64,000 bases of DNA from contig NZ_LMEY01000028.1 of NCBI RefSeq assembly GCF_001426665.1, positions 186,001 through 250,000 of the forward strand, in the 5' to 3' direction. Source of the stretch: Rhizobium sp. Root1334. GTDB taxonomy: Bacteria > Pseudomonadota > Alphaproteobacteria > Rhizobiales > Rhizobiaceae. A model generated the notes under the pieces. The model worked only from the letters and a program-made list of their open reading frames with translations. It made no database searches and was not told the origin of the DNA. The translations under genes were made by a program, and so were the position numbers. This document shows, piece by piece, positions 53,412-62,223 of this stretch; position 1 is the stretch's first letter, and each line of letters starts with the position of its first letter.

Positions 53412-54154
53412 CCAGGCACTAGTTTGGCAGATTGCGAGGGGGAGCGATCAAATCCAGCATGTCCCATCGAGACAGGAATTGGTTTACTGGACGAGATGCT
53501 CTGCATCCTGAAAGATCATCTCAGACGAGAGGCCCGCATGTTGATCGGCGATTGCACAGAGCTGCCATCCACATTTTCAACTTGGCTAGTCCAGGGGCAA
53601 CGCCCCCGAGCGTGCTGGCTGTTGGCAATGCAGCGAATTTATCGGTCACATGAGCGATCTCCGGCTTATAACCATACGATCGGGCATCGGCTTCTTTTAG
53701 CTTGAACGTCCGCTCGCATACCGTCATCGAGCGTTTCAGCAGTCGCGCAGGGATAAGTGCCATAACCTTCATTGGTTTGAAACCATCTCCAAAGCGACAA
53801 AGATAACCACCTCATACGCCGTCATGAGCCCGCCAACTGAGCTTCATCACAATGGAGTAATTGCTCCCACAAGAGCGCCGTTGATATTGTGTCGTGCAAA
53901 CACACCAAGGGAGGGCGCATATATGCCCACCGAAACCGTTGAGCCATATACATTCCGCGTGCTGCCATTTGAGTCCGAGAGGGATCCCACAATTGGAGCA
54001 TTTTCGAGACGCTCGAAACGTCGAAAGCGACCTCAAAATCGCGCCAACAAACAAATTCATACAAGTATATTATAAATATTATACCGAAATATATTCACGT
54101 TATTAAATAATAATTACAATTCACTACACCGCAAGTGGGAAGGAATACAGATAA
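53412..54154. other. Remnant-rich, increasingly AT-rich gap before the glycosyltransferase genes
   Basis: About 740 nt without a supported gene. The left end holds a copy of the dispersed repeat (53441-53491). A minus-strand frame at 53521-53772 (83 codons, MKVMALIPARLLKRSMTVCE start) and several others have no recognised product. From about 54060 the sequence is strongly AT-rich (TATTATAAATATTATACC and similar), probably containing the promoter of the glycosyltransferase genes. Confidence 0.5.
53441..53491. repeat. Second copy of the ~50-bp dispersed repeat, remnant of a hydrolase gene end
   Basis: The stretch GGAGCGATCAAATCCAGC onwards matches 31795-31845. Read in frame it gives A-I-K-S-S-M-S-H-R-D where the intact hydrolase ends IKSGMSR-stop; a T-to-C change in the stop codon (TGA to CGA) has destroyed it. 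It is followed by unrelated DNA, so it looks like the residue of a duplication or insertion. Confidence 0.6.
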
Positions 54155-55135
54155 ATGGCAACCGTGGATGTTGTTATTCCTTGTTACAATTACGGGAAAT
54201 ACCTTCGCAGAAGCGTTGAAAGCGTTGTCAGTCAAGCCGGAGTAGACACCAGGGTCCTCATCATAGACGACAATTCACCGGACGATACGTATGAAATAGC
54301 CTCAGAATTATCTAGTAAATACAATAATGTGCTCCATACAAGGCACAGTTCTAACATTGGGCATATACGCACATACAATGAGGGGTTGGATTGGGCGGAA
54401 GCCGATTACACCCTCCTGTTATCGGCCGATGATTTCTTGATGCCGGACTCTCTCGCATTATCGACAGCCGTCATGGATGCCAACCCCGAGGTCGGGTTTA
54501 CTTTTGGCAGAGCCCACCGCTGGGACGATGAGCGGATTGAGGAGGCGGGTGAGCACTTCCCTCGAACGCCTAGCAAGACTCAAATTCTACACGGGCACGC
54601 GTTCATAAGGTTAGCCGCCGCGCGAAACATTGTCCCTACTCCGACTGCCGTTGTCCGAACAAAGCTCCAAAAGCTTCTCGGCGGATACAAGCAGGAGCTT
54701 CCGCATTCGGGAGACATGGAGATGTGGCTCCGCTTTGCCGCCCATGGCTCCGTCGGGATATTGAACGAATATCAGGCAATCTACCGGCAACACAAAACGA
54801 ACATGTCAAAATCATATCAGGTTCACGGTTGGCTTCCGGACCTGATCCAAAGAGAAGCAGCATTGCGCTATTTCTTCAAGGAAAACTCCCACTTGATGGA
54901 AGTCCCGGTTTTTACACATAAAAAGTCGATATATATGCTTGCCAAAGAGGCGTTTAACTACGCAAGCGCCGCATTAAACTTGAACGAAAGTGAAGCTTGC
55001 AAAGATCTGGAAAGATACGGGCTGTCGATATCACCGGTTTCACGACTTTCAAAATCGTGGGTCAAGCTGAATTTAAAGAAATGTTTGCAGATATTTCCCC
55101 GCTCTCCAAGGCGCCCAAATGCGCAGCTTGATTGA
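54155..55135 (+). CDS. Family 2 glycosyltransferase
   Basis: 326 residues with the GT-A fold: VDVVIPCYNYGKYLRRSVES (about 4-23), VLIIDDNSPDDTYEIA, and the metal-binding acidic motif LLLSADDFLMPDS (D92, D93). A single hydrophobic C-terminal stretch is not clear, so it may be soluble or peripheral. A GGAA site lies upstream. Codon use is markedly richer in A and T than the rest of the window. It likely adds sugars to a surface polysaccharide, a typical horizontally moved function. Confidence 0.9.
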   Translation: MATVDVVIPCYNYGKYLRRSVESVVSQAGVDTRVLIIDDNSPDDTYEIASELSSKYNNVLHTRHSSNIGHIRTYNEGLDWAEADYTLLLSADDFLMPDSLALSTAVMDANPEVGFTFGRAHRWDDERIEEAGEHFPRTPSKTQILHGHAFIRLAAARNIVPTPTAVVRTKLQKLLGGYKQELPHSGDMEMWLRFAAHGSVGILNEYQAIYRQHKTNMSKSYQVHGWLPDLIQREAALRYFFKENSHLMEVPVFTHKKSIYMLAKEAFNYASAALNLNESEACKDLERYGLSISPVSRLSKSWVKLNLKKCLQIFPRSPRRPNAQLD

Positions 55136-55153
55136 CAATTGAGGACGCTTGCC

Positions 55154-56356
55154 ATGAAGCAACAGATGCCTACCAACGAACCTGGCAGGTCAGCTCCGCC
55201 TTGCCCAAACCTCATGATAGTGACGCGTCAATTCGGTGCGAGCGGCCAACCATGGATATGGCGGCAAGTGAGCGGGATCCAAGGATTTAAGAAGCAAGTC
55301 GTTTGGTGGAAACGCGAGAACACAGTCAGTCAGCCACGAAACGATTTCGAAGAATTCCAAATTTCCGGCGACCCAGCCCCTTATGATAACCGTGGCCGTT
55401 GGCTTCACAGGTCCAGAACGGCCATGTCCGGGAACTTCTACGCATCCGTTGGAAAGGAGCGCCGGCAGATCGCGGAATTAATGGCGCAACTACATCCAGG
55501 GGTTATACTTTGCTATTTTGGTGACATGGCGATGCGACTATTGCCGGTTGCCCTTGAACAAAAGGTACCTCTTGTCGCTTATTTGCACGGCGACTTTTTA
55601 TTTAAAACCAACAGATGGTATCGCTGGAGTCTACGCGCCTGCCTGGAACATTTCGCTGCGGTGGTTGTTGTCACGAATGCAGAACGTGATTGGCTCCTCA
55701 AACATGGTGTTCCCAGTCATAAGATACACGTCGTACCGTGCGGAGCGCCCATCTCCGTATTCCATCCCGTACGTGATCTCGGCAATTCAGAGCTAAATTT
55801 CATTATGGCCTCTCGATTGGCAGAGGAAAAAGGTTGCCACCTATCGATTGCTGCATTTTCCAAATTTCTTAAAATTTTCCCGGCAGCCCGCCTGAGTGTT
55901 TTCGGTGATGGTCCTCAGCGCTCTGATCTTGAACAGCTGGTCGCGAAACTGAATCTAACCAACCGCGTTATTTTTCATGGTTACGTAGGCCAGCTTGAAC
56001 TTGCGCATCAAATGGCGAAGCATGACATCTTCATTCAGCATTCTCTGAGAAAAGAGGGATCTCCCGTCTCGATTGTGGAAGCTATGTCATGTGGATTACC
56101 CACAATCTCAACGCCGGTGGGCGGAATTTCGGACCTTGTGATCGATAAGGTGACGGGACTCCTCATTGACGAGGGCGACGTTGGCAGGATGGCAAGCTCG
56201 ATGGCTTTGTTGGCTGCGGATGAGGATTTGCGCAGGAAATATGGCAATGCCGCCATGGAAAGAGCGGCCAGCCGTTTCAACTCGGACATTCAAACAGAGA
56301 TATTACAGAAAATACTGGAAGGCGCTTGTGTCAGAGCGGCTAGGACGTTTGTCTAA
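55154..56356 (+). CDS. Family 4 glycosyltransferase
   Basis: 400 residues from the ATG at 55154 with a GAGGA site (a TTG 15 nt earlier is in frame). The GT-B fold shows LVAYLHGDFLFKTNRW, the nucleotide-sugar site EKGCHLSIAAFSKFL, and the E-x7-E region GSPVSIVEAMSCGLPTISTP (about 320-340). It begins 18 nt after the GT2 gene. Same AT-rich codon use. Likely the second step of the same surface-glycan assembly. Confidence 0.9.
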   Translation: MKQQMPTNEPGRSAPPCPNLMIVTRQFGASGQPWIWRQVSGIQGFKKQVVWWKRENTVSQPRNDFEEFQISGDPAPYDNRGRWLHRSRTAMSGNFYASVGKERRQIAELMAQLHPGVILCYFGDMAMRLLPVALEQKVPLVAYLHGDFLFKTNRWYRWSLRACLEHFAAVVVVTNAERDWLLKHGVPSHKIHVVPCGAPISVFHPVRDLGNSELNFIMASRLAEEKGCHLSIAAFSKFLKIFPAARLSVFGDGPQRSDLEQLVAKLNLTNRVIFHGYVGQLELAHQMAKHDIFIQHSLRKEGSPVSIVEAMSCGLPTISTPVGGISDLVIDKVTGLLIDEGDVGRMASSMALLAADEDLRRKYGNAAMERAASRFNSDIQTEILQKILEGACVRAARTFV

Positions 56357-56698
56357 GCGGCGATAAAACTGGCGAGCAGGTTGTGCGCCGTCCGGCGGGC
56401 GGACCGGCGACGAGACGAACGCCCGCAGTTTGCCCAGTCCTTGTTGACGGCAGGATAGACAAATCTCATTTCCGGCGATGCAACAATGAAACCGCCAAGC
56501 GCCGTGGCAGCACGTTCCCACGCCGTAATCAACTGACGGGCCGGTGATTGACCGAGCAACGGGAAACAGAATCGCGAGAATATCGAAGCAGGATTTTGCC
56601 CGTTGCGATGCCATCAGCCATGGAACAGTATCCCAAAAAATAGAATCAGGGCGAGCGCTGGTTGCACGGCTTCGCAGCAGACGAAAGTTCAGCAGGGC
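56357..56698. other. Junction region between the glycosyltransferases and the D-aminopeptidase gene
   Basis: 342 nt with normal GC content, so the AT-rich block ends here. Minus-strand frames such as 56353-56559 have no recognised product. No hairpin or repeat is obvious. It may contain the D-aminopeptidase promoter. Confidence 0.4.
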
Positions 56699-58254
56699 AT
56701 GATCGACGGCAAGCAGTTCCATGCGGAAATGGATAGCATTCCCGTTCAGTTCCAGGGGCCTGGCGGCGTTGTTGGCGTGGTAAGTCAAGGGCGTGTCATC
56801 GCCCGCCATGCCTGGGGTTTTTCCAACCTCGATACGCGAAGCCGGATGACGCCGCAGACACGGCTGCCAATCTGCTCAATCTCGAAACAATTCACCTGCG
56901 CGACCCTGTTGGCAACCTGCGGGCAGCCCGAGCATCTGGATGCACGTCTTGCAGACCACCTGCCGAATTTCGAGGGGCCGCTACCGCTTGTGCGCGACCT
57001 TTGCAACAACCAGTCTGGCCTGCGTGACTATTGGGCGTTGACCGTTTTGCATGGCGCAAAGGCTGAGCAAACCTTCTCGCGGGCGGATGGAACGTCGGTC
57101 CTCTGGCGCACGCGCACCGCGCACTTTGCGCCGGGTACGCGCTATTCCTACAGCAACGGAAATTTCCGGCTCATTGCCGATTTGGTGGAAGAGGTTTCCG
57201 GGGAGGCGCTCGAAGCGCTCTATGCCCGGCATGTTTGGCAACCGGCCGGTATGGCGGGCGCCACGCTGACCGCTGATACGAGGCAGCCGGAAGACGGCGT
57301 GACCGGTTATGAAGGCAATGATGCAACGGGATACCTGCCGGCGGAAAATGGGATCTATTGGCGGGGCGATGCGGGCATTTCCGCCTCGCTTGATGACATG
57401 CTTGCCTATGAATGCTGGATTGACGCGACGCGCGAGGACCCGGACAGCCTCTATCAGCGGATCGCGGCACCCCAAAGCTTCCGCGATGGGACACCTGCCG
57501 CCTATGGTTTCGGCCTCAAGCATTCGCAGGTTGGTGATTTCACCTTTACCGGTCACGGTGGTGCCCTGCGCGGCTTCCGCGCTCATCGGATTTGCTCGAC
57601 ACAAGCGCGGCTTTCCGTTGTGGTCATGTTCAACCACCAGGGCGATGCCCATGGAGCAGCTCAGCAGGTGCTGAGGGCCGCACTCGGCCTGCCGCATCCC
57701 GTATCGCGGCCGCTGCACAAACGCTATGCGGGCCAATGGATCAGCCATGAGACCGGCCTGCTTGCGCGGCTTGAAACGGGATACGAAACGGTAAGCCTCC
57801 GCTTCGGGACTTCGGTCGAGGCGCTGCAGGAAACGCCAGAGGGGAAGCTTGCCTCCCTTGACGTCAGCGTCAGTCAAGAGGGCGCAGATCTCCTCATGCA
57901 GCGCCCGCAGGAGAATTTTTCCGAAAGACTGGTGCCGGTGCCCGCCGCGACGCCAGTCGCGGATGTGGAAATTGCAGGGCGCTACCGTTCGGCGGAGCTT
58001 GCGGCGGATATCGTCATTGAGCACCGGGACGGCGCCGCTTATCTCACGGCGGAAGGTTTTTTGGGTATCGGCGGCCTGAGATCATCAGGCCTGCAGGGCC
58101 GGATCTCTGGATCGTCGTGACGCGCCGGTCCATGGACGCGCCCGCGCCAGGTGACTGGACGTTGCAGGTCATTCGCGATGAAGACGGTCATGTCATCGGG
58201 CTGACGCTTGGCTGCTGGCTGGCGCGCGGGATCAGCTATGACCGGTGCGCGTAA
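56699..58254 (+). pseudogene. DAP-type D-aminopeptidase gene with a frame change near the 3' end
   Basis: The first frame (56699-58120, 473 residues) follows Ochrobactrum D-aminopeptidase DAP: S60-I-S-K63 as SxxK (CSISKQFTCA), YSYSNGNFRL, and TGHGGALRG. DAP releases N-terminal D-amino acids. The expected C-terminus, with RRSMDAPAPGDW and LTLGCWLARGISY, is present but in the -1 frame and ends at 58254. The switch must occur near T-TTT-TTG at 58057-58063. It could be a mutation, an assembly error, or programmed -1 slippage (a stem-loop follows at 58073-58091). The start at 56699 has an AGGG box but is close to it. Marked pseudogene because the normal frame is interrupted. Confidence 0.8.
58057..58091 (+). 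promoter_or_regulatory. Candidate -1 frameshift signal (slippery heptamer plus stem-loop)
   Basis: T-TTT-TTG at 58057-58063 is in phase with the first frame (codons GGT TTT TTG). After a 9-nt spacer, GGCCTGA (58073-58079) and TCAGGCC (58085-58091) form a 7-bp stem with a 5-nt loop. A -1 slip reads EGFLG then YRRPE and continues in the frame that encodes the conserved C-terminus. Confidence 0.5.
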
Positions 58255-58290
58255 TGGCGCCAACCGGTTGAAAATTAAAGCCCTAGGCTA

Positions 58291-58326
58291 ATTTTGCATA
58301 GGGTGCTGCCCAAATTGAATTGGTCA
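58291..58326. promoter_or_regulatory. Shared 36-nt element, copy 1, upstream of the D-amino acid transaminase
   Basis: Matches 62111-62146 without gaps at 29 of 36 positions (conserved GCAT-x-GGGTG-x-TGCC-x-AAA and GAATTGG-x-CA). Within it, TTTGCA and TGCCCAAA form an imperfect dyad, the kind of site LysR regulators bind. It ends 60 nt before the transaminase start. Confidence 0.65.
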
Positions 58327-58386
58327 GCTGCCGCAAATCGTTTCTATGGTCCGCACCAAGGTCAACTGGCGCGGCAAGAGGAACAG

Positions 58387-59238
58387 ATGGGCAGGATCGT
58401 CTATGTGCACGGTCAATTCGTACCGGAGGAGGAGGCCCGCATCGGGCTCTTTGATCGCGGCTTCCTGTTCGGCGATTCCGTCTACGAAGTGACAGCGGTG
58501 ATCGGAGGGCGGATGATCGATAACGACCTGCACCTCAACCGCCTGGAACGCTCACTGAAGGAGCTTGCTATTCCCCTTGCTTTTTCCCGAGCGGAAATTG
58601 CCAGCGTCCAGGCAGAACTCATTGCGCGCAACGCCCTGCAGGATGGCACTGTCTATCTGCAGGTCTCGCGCGGCGAAGCGGATCGTGACTTTTTCTATTC
58701 CGATGCGCTGGCTCCGCGTCTCGTCGGCTTCACCCAGGCGAAGACGCTGACGGGCACGAAAGCGCAGCAGCACGGCATAGCGGTCAAGTTGGTGGACGAT
58801 CCGCGCTGGCAACGGAGGGACATCAAGACGACGATGTTGCTCGGCCAGGTCATGGTCAAGCAGGCGGCGCGCGGTAGTGGTTTCGACGATGTCTGGATGG
58901 TCGAGAACGGGCTGGTGACGGAAGGCGCATCATCGACGGCTCATGTCATTACCGCCGACGGACGCATTCTGACCCGTGCCGCCTCGCAGGCAACATTGCC
59001 GGGCTGCACGCAGCGCGCCATTGCGCGGCTCTGTGCCACAGAGGGACTACAATTGGAGGAACGCGCCTTCACGCCCGAAGAGGCACAAGGCTCCGCCGAA
59101 GCCTTCCAGACCTCTGCCTCAAGCCTGGTCATGCCCGTCGTGCGCATCGGCAGCCGAATGATCGGAGACGGTAAGCCCGGTCCCATCACCAGAAAACTCC
59201 AGGCCCTCTATCTGGAAGCAGCGGGCGTTCCGGTCTAG
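58387..59238 (+). CDS. D-amino acid transaminase (class IV)
   Basis: 283 residues, near the size of bacterial D-alanine aminotransferases. The fold-type IV PLP lysine is K147 in RRDIKTTMLLGQ, and the N-terminal GLFDRGFLFGDSVYEV and later ENGLVTEGASST contacts match that group. It moves the amino group of D-amino acids to 2-oxoglutarate or another keto acid. The ATG at 58387 was chosen because the fold starts there, though AGGAACAG is a weak site. It leads an operon with dmpA- and dppA-type genes and lies downstream of the shared regulatory element. Confidence 0.9.
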   Translation: MGRIVYVHGQFVPEEEARIGLFDRGFLFGDSVYEVTAVIGGRMIDNDLHLNRLERSLKELAIPLAFSRAEIASVQAELIARNALQDGTVYLQVSRGEADRDFFYSDALAPRLVGFTQAKTLTGTKAQQHGIAVKLVDDPRWQRRDIKTTMLLGQVMVKQAARGSGFDDVWMVENGLVTEGASSTAHVITADGRILTRAASQATLPGCTQRAIARLCATEGLQLEERAFTPEEAQGSAEAFQTSASSLVMPVVRIGSRMIGDGKPGPITRKLQALYLEAAGVPV

Positions 59239-59264
59239 GAACGGCGGAACGACAGGGGGATAAC

Positions 59265-60302
59265 ATGAAGACGGCACGCGAATTGGGACTGATCCCGCAG
59301 GGGAGACTTGAGCCGGGTCTGGGCAATGCCATTACCGATGTCGCGGGTGTTTCGGTTGGCCATAGCTCTGTACGCGGCGATGGGCTTTTCACAGGCGTGA
59401 CGGCTATCGTGCCTCATGCCGGCGACATTTTTCGCGTGAAGCCACGCGCCGCCGTCGAGGTCATCAACGGTTTTGGCAAGTCGGCCGGCCTGATGCAGGT
59501 TGCTGAACTCGGAACGATCGAGACGCCGATCCTGCTTACCAACACGTTCGGGGTTGCGGCCTGCACGGAAGCGCTGATCCGCCGCGCCATCGCCGCCAAT
59601 CCGGCCATCGGACGAAAGACCTCCACGGTCAACGCACTCGTTTGCGAATGCAATGACGGCAGCATCAATGATATTCAGGCGATGGCAGTGACATCAGCCG
59701 ACGCCGAAGCTGCGCTGCTCGCTGCCAGCACTGGACCTGTGGACCAGGGCGCGGTGGGTGCCGGTTCGGGTATGACCGCCTTTGGGTTCAAGGCCGGCAT
59801 CGGTACGGCCTCGCGGCAAATGCGGATCGGCAAGCGCAACTTCACGCTCGGCACTCTGGTGCTCGCCAATTTCGGCGCAACGGGTGATCTCGTCCTGCCA
59901 GACGGCCGCCGTCCCGATCCGCGCGCGCCTGCCAGTCCCGAGCAGGGCTCGGTCATCATCGTCATGGCAACAGACCTGCCACTCGGCGATCGCCAGTTGC
60001 AACGGGTTGCGCGGCGCGGCGGTGCAGGACTTGCGCGGCTCGGCGCCTTCTGGGGTCATGGCAGTGGCGATGTCGTCCTGTGTTTCACCACCGCAGATCC
60101 GGTGGCGCATGACCCGTCAACACCATTCGCCACGCAGGAACGGCTTGCCGATGAGAACATCGACATTGCCTTTCGAGCCGCCACCGAGACGACGCAGGAG
60201 GCCGTGTTGAACGCGCTCTGCATGGCCCCCGCCACACCGGCCCGCAACGGCCGGATTTATCCCGCTCTTGCCGACTGGTTGAAGGAGAACCCCACGCCAT
60301 GA
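59265..60302 (+). CDS. P1-family aminopeptidase, DmpA type
   Basis: 345 residues. DmpA-type enzymes cleave themselves at a Gly-Ser bond; here G228-S229 in PEQGSVIIVMATDLPL is the expected site, and S229 becomes the N-terminal nucleophile. The GSGMTAFGFKAGIGTASR region (about 167-184) is the conserved glycine-rich strip before it. Such enzymes remove N-terminal L- or D-residues from short peptides and amides. No signal peptide, so cytoplasmic. A 4-nt ATGA overlap couples it to the next gene. Confidence 0.93.
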   Translation: MKTARELGLIPQGRLEPGLGNAITDVAGVSVGHSSVRGDGLFTGVTAIVPHAGDIFRVKPRAAVEVINGFGKSAGLMQVAELGTIETPILLTNTFGVAACTEALIRRAIAANPAIGRKTSTVNALVCECNDGSINDIQAMAVTSADAEAALLAASTGPVDQGAVGAGSGMTAFGFKAGIGTASRQMRIGKRNFTLGTLVLANFGATGDLVLPDGRRPDPRAPASPEQGSVIIVMATDLPLGDRQLQRVARRGGAGLARLGAFWGHGSGDVVLCFTTADPVAHDPSTPFATQERLADENIDIAFRAATETTQEAVLNALCMAPATPARNGRIYPALADWLKENPTP

Positions 60303-61099
60303 AAGTCTTTATCTCCGCCGATATCGAAGGAACCGCCGGCATTGCCCATTGGGACGAGACCGAGCGCACGCACCCGGACTGGGCCGAATTCCGGGCCTTG
60401 ATGACTGCCGAAGTGGTCGCCGCCTGCGAGGGCGCGCGTTCTGCCGGCGCGACGGAAGTGGTCATCAAGGACGCCCACGACAGCGGTCGCAATCTCATTC
60501 TCGACCGGTTGCCTGATTACGCGCGGATCGTGCGCGGCTGGTCAGGCCATCCGGACTCCATGATGTTCGGGCTCGACGAAGGCTTTGCCGCCGCCATTTA
60601 TACCGGCTACCACTCCAAGGCAGGCAGCGAGGCCAATCCGCTTGCCCATACGTCCAACCTGCGCATTTCGCGGCTACTGCTGAATGGCGAGGTTGCGTCC
60701 GAGTTTACCGTCAATGCGCTGTGTGCTGCGGGTTATGGGGTGCCTTCCGTTTTTCTGGCCGGTGATGACGGCATTTGCGCGGAGGCACGGGCCATGGTGC
60801 CGGGCCTCGCGGCCGTGGAGACGCTGGACGGCCGGGGCCGCGCCTCAACGTCCATCTCGCCTGCATGGTCGCGGCGCCTTATCCGCGAGGGCGTAGCCTT
60901 GGCGCTCTCGGGCGATTTCGCGCAGGCACTGCCCGCAATGCCGGAGCACTACGAGGTGGTCATCGAATTCAACAATCCGACGGATGCGTATCGCGCCGGC
61001 TGGTATCCCGGCGCTCGTGCACACGGGCCCCGTGCGGTCGCCTTCGAACACAGGGATTTTGCCGAAATCCTGCGGGCACTGGTCTTCCTCAAGGTCTGA
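60299..61099 (+). CDS. dppA: M55-family D-aminopeptidase, DppA type
   Basis: 266 residues. The metal ligands of the DppA family are all present: D8 and E10 in SADIEGTAGIAH, H60 in DAHDSGRN, H105 in GYHSKAG and E135 in ASEFTVNA. The known family member from Bacillus cuts D-Ala-D-Ala and other D-peptides and forms a decamer. It begins inside the dmpA-like stop and ends against the LysR stop across a 14-bp palindrome. This is the third D-peptidase of the locus. Confidence 0.93.
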   Translation: MKVFISADIEGTAGIAHWDETERTHPDWAEFRALMTAEVVAACEGARSAGATEVVIKDAHDSGRNLILDRLPDYARIVRGWSGHPDSMMFGLDEGFAAAIYTGYHSKAGSEANPLAHTSNLRISRLLLNGEVASEFTVNALCAAGYGVPSVFLAGDDGICAEARAMVPGLAAVETLDGRGRASTSISPAWSRRLIREGVALALSGDFAQALPAMPEHYEVVIEFNNPTDAYRAGWYPGARAHGPRAVAFEHRDFAEILRALVFLKV

Positions 61100-61106
61100 T
61101 CAGACC
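61093..61106. terminator. Palindrome at the convergent stop codons of dppA and lysR genes
   Basis: GGTCTGATCAGACC is a perfect 14-bp self-complement that includes both stop codons (61097-61099 and 61100-61102). It has no loop and no U-tract, so its effect as a terminator is uncertain, but it is an economical shared end for two converging genes. Confidence 0.4.
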
Positions 61107-62041
61107 GGCACGCGTTCCAACAGTTGCCCCGCTGTGCGCCAGAGGTCTTCGACCTTTCTGTTGCGGCTCGCGGCGTGGCGATAGAGGCGGATTTCGAGGT
61201 CGAGATTCCAGCCCTCGTCTACCGATGCGGGCACCAGGCGGCCAGCCTGCATTTCGTCGCGCGCCAGGCTTTCCGGCAGCCAGCATACGCCTGCGCCCGT
61301 CACAGCCATATTCATTTGCCCAGCACTGATTGTATTTTCGTGTGTCGTGCGGCGCCGGAAGGGCGGGCGGCGTAGCCAAAGGCGCGATAGCGCAACCCCG
61401 AAGAAGGAATTGAGGCCATAACTCAGGCAGGGAATGGCCAATCGCGGCTGCGCGACAGCGCGGTCAATGAGATTGCGGCCCGGCTGTACATTGCCCGACA
61501 GTACGATCTCCGGCGAAACCAGCGGGATCAGCCGGTCATGAGCGACAGTCAGAGAGGCAAACTGACCGCGATCAAGGTGAAACGGCACTTCCGGATGGGC
61601 ATAGGTCAGGAAGAAATCCGCCTCGTCGTTGACAAGCGCATCGAGGTTGGCTTCGATCCCACCGCGGTCAGGGATGAGCGAGGTGCTGAACGTACTGCCC
61701 GCGTCTTCCAGCGCCTTCACCCAACCCGGGAAAAAAGTGACCGTCAGCGTATGCAGCGCGGCAAAGCGGATGAGGCCAGGTTCGTGCGACGGGCGCAATG
61801 TCTCACGCGCTGCATAGAAGGTACGGATTGCTTCCTGTGCGACCGGAAGGAAATTACGTCCGGCGGGGGTGAGTTCGGCCGGCATGGTGGCGCGGCTGAT
61901 CAGTGTCGCGCCTAGCCAACTCTCCAACTGCTTGATCCTCCGGCTAAAGGCCGGCTGCGTGACATTGCGAAATTCAGCAGCCCGCGAAAAGCTGGACGTA
62001 TCGGCAAGCGTCACGAAATCCTCCAGCCACTTGATCTCCAT
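61100..62041 (-). CDS. LysR-family transcriptional regulator of the D-peptide locus
   Basis: 313 residues. The winged helix-turn-helix is at about 2-60 (WLEDFVTLADTSSFSRAAEF, NVTQPAFSRRIKQLESWLG), and the effector domain follows (about 90-300). It is divergent from the amidohydrolase gene, with a 182-nt gap holding one copy of the shared 36-nt element. It should activate the amidohydrolase operon and, from the second copy, the transaminase-dmpA-dppA operon. The inducer is unknown. Confidence 0.93.
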   Translation of the reverse strand: MEIKWLEDFVTLADTSSFSRAAEFRNVTQPAFSRRIKQLESWLGATLISRATMPAELTPAGRNFLPVAQEAIRTFYAARETLRPSHEPGLIRFAALHTLTVTFFPGWVKALEDAGSTFSTSLIPDRGGIEANLDALVNDEADFFLTYAHPEVPFHLDRGQFASLTVAHDRLIPLVSPEIVLSGNVQPGRNLIDRAVAQPRLAIPCLSYGLNSFFGVALSRLWLRRPPFRRRTTHENTISAGQMNMAVTGAGVCWLPESLARDEMQAGRLVPASVDEGWNLDLEIRLYRHAASRNRKVEDLWRTAGQLLERVPV

Positions 62042-62110
62042 AAACCGTTCCCCCGATCCTGTTTACCCCGGAAAACGATCATAAGTCATTCAATCAAAAT
62101 GGGTATGCCG

Positions 62111-62146
62111 ATTTCGCATGGGGTGGTGCCAAAACCGAATTGGCCA
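62111..62146. promoter_or_regulatory. Shared 36-nt element, copy 2, between lysR and the amidohydrolase
   Basis: Ungapped match to 58291-58326 (29/36). It lies 77 nt before the amidohydrolase start and 69 nt before the lysR start, so it can serve both, as LysR sites usually do. The dyad TTTCGCA / TGCCAAAA is again present. Confidence 0.65.
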
Positions 62147-62223
62147 AGTCAGCCACAACCTTCCACGTTGTGTGTGGAGGAAATAGGTACCGGTTCGTCC
62201 GGTGCCCACAGGGGGAGCTGTGA

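Noticed and set aside
53521-53772. 83-codon minus-strand frame in the pre-insert gap
   Set aside because: No recognised family or ribosome site; kept only as part of the gap description.
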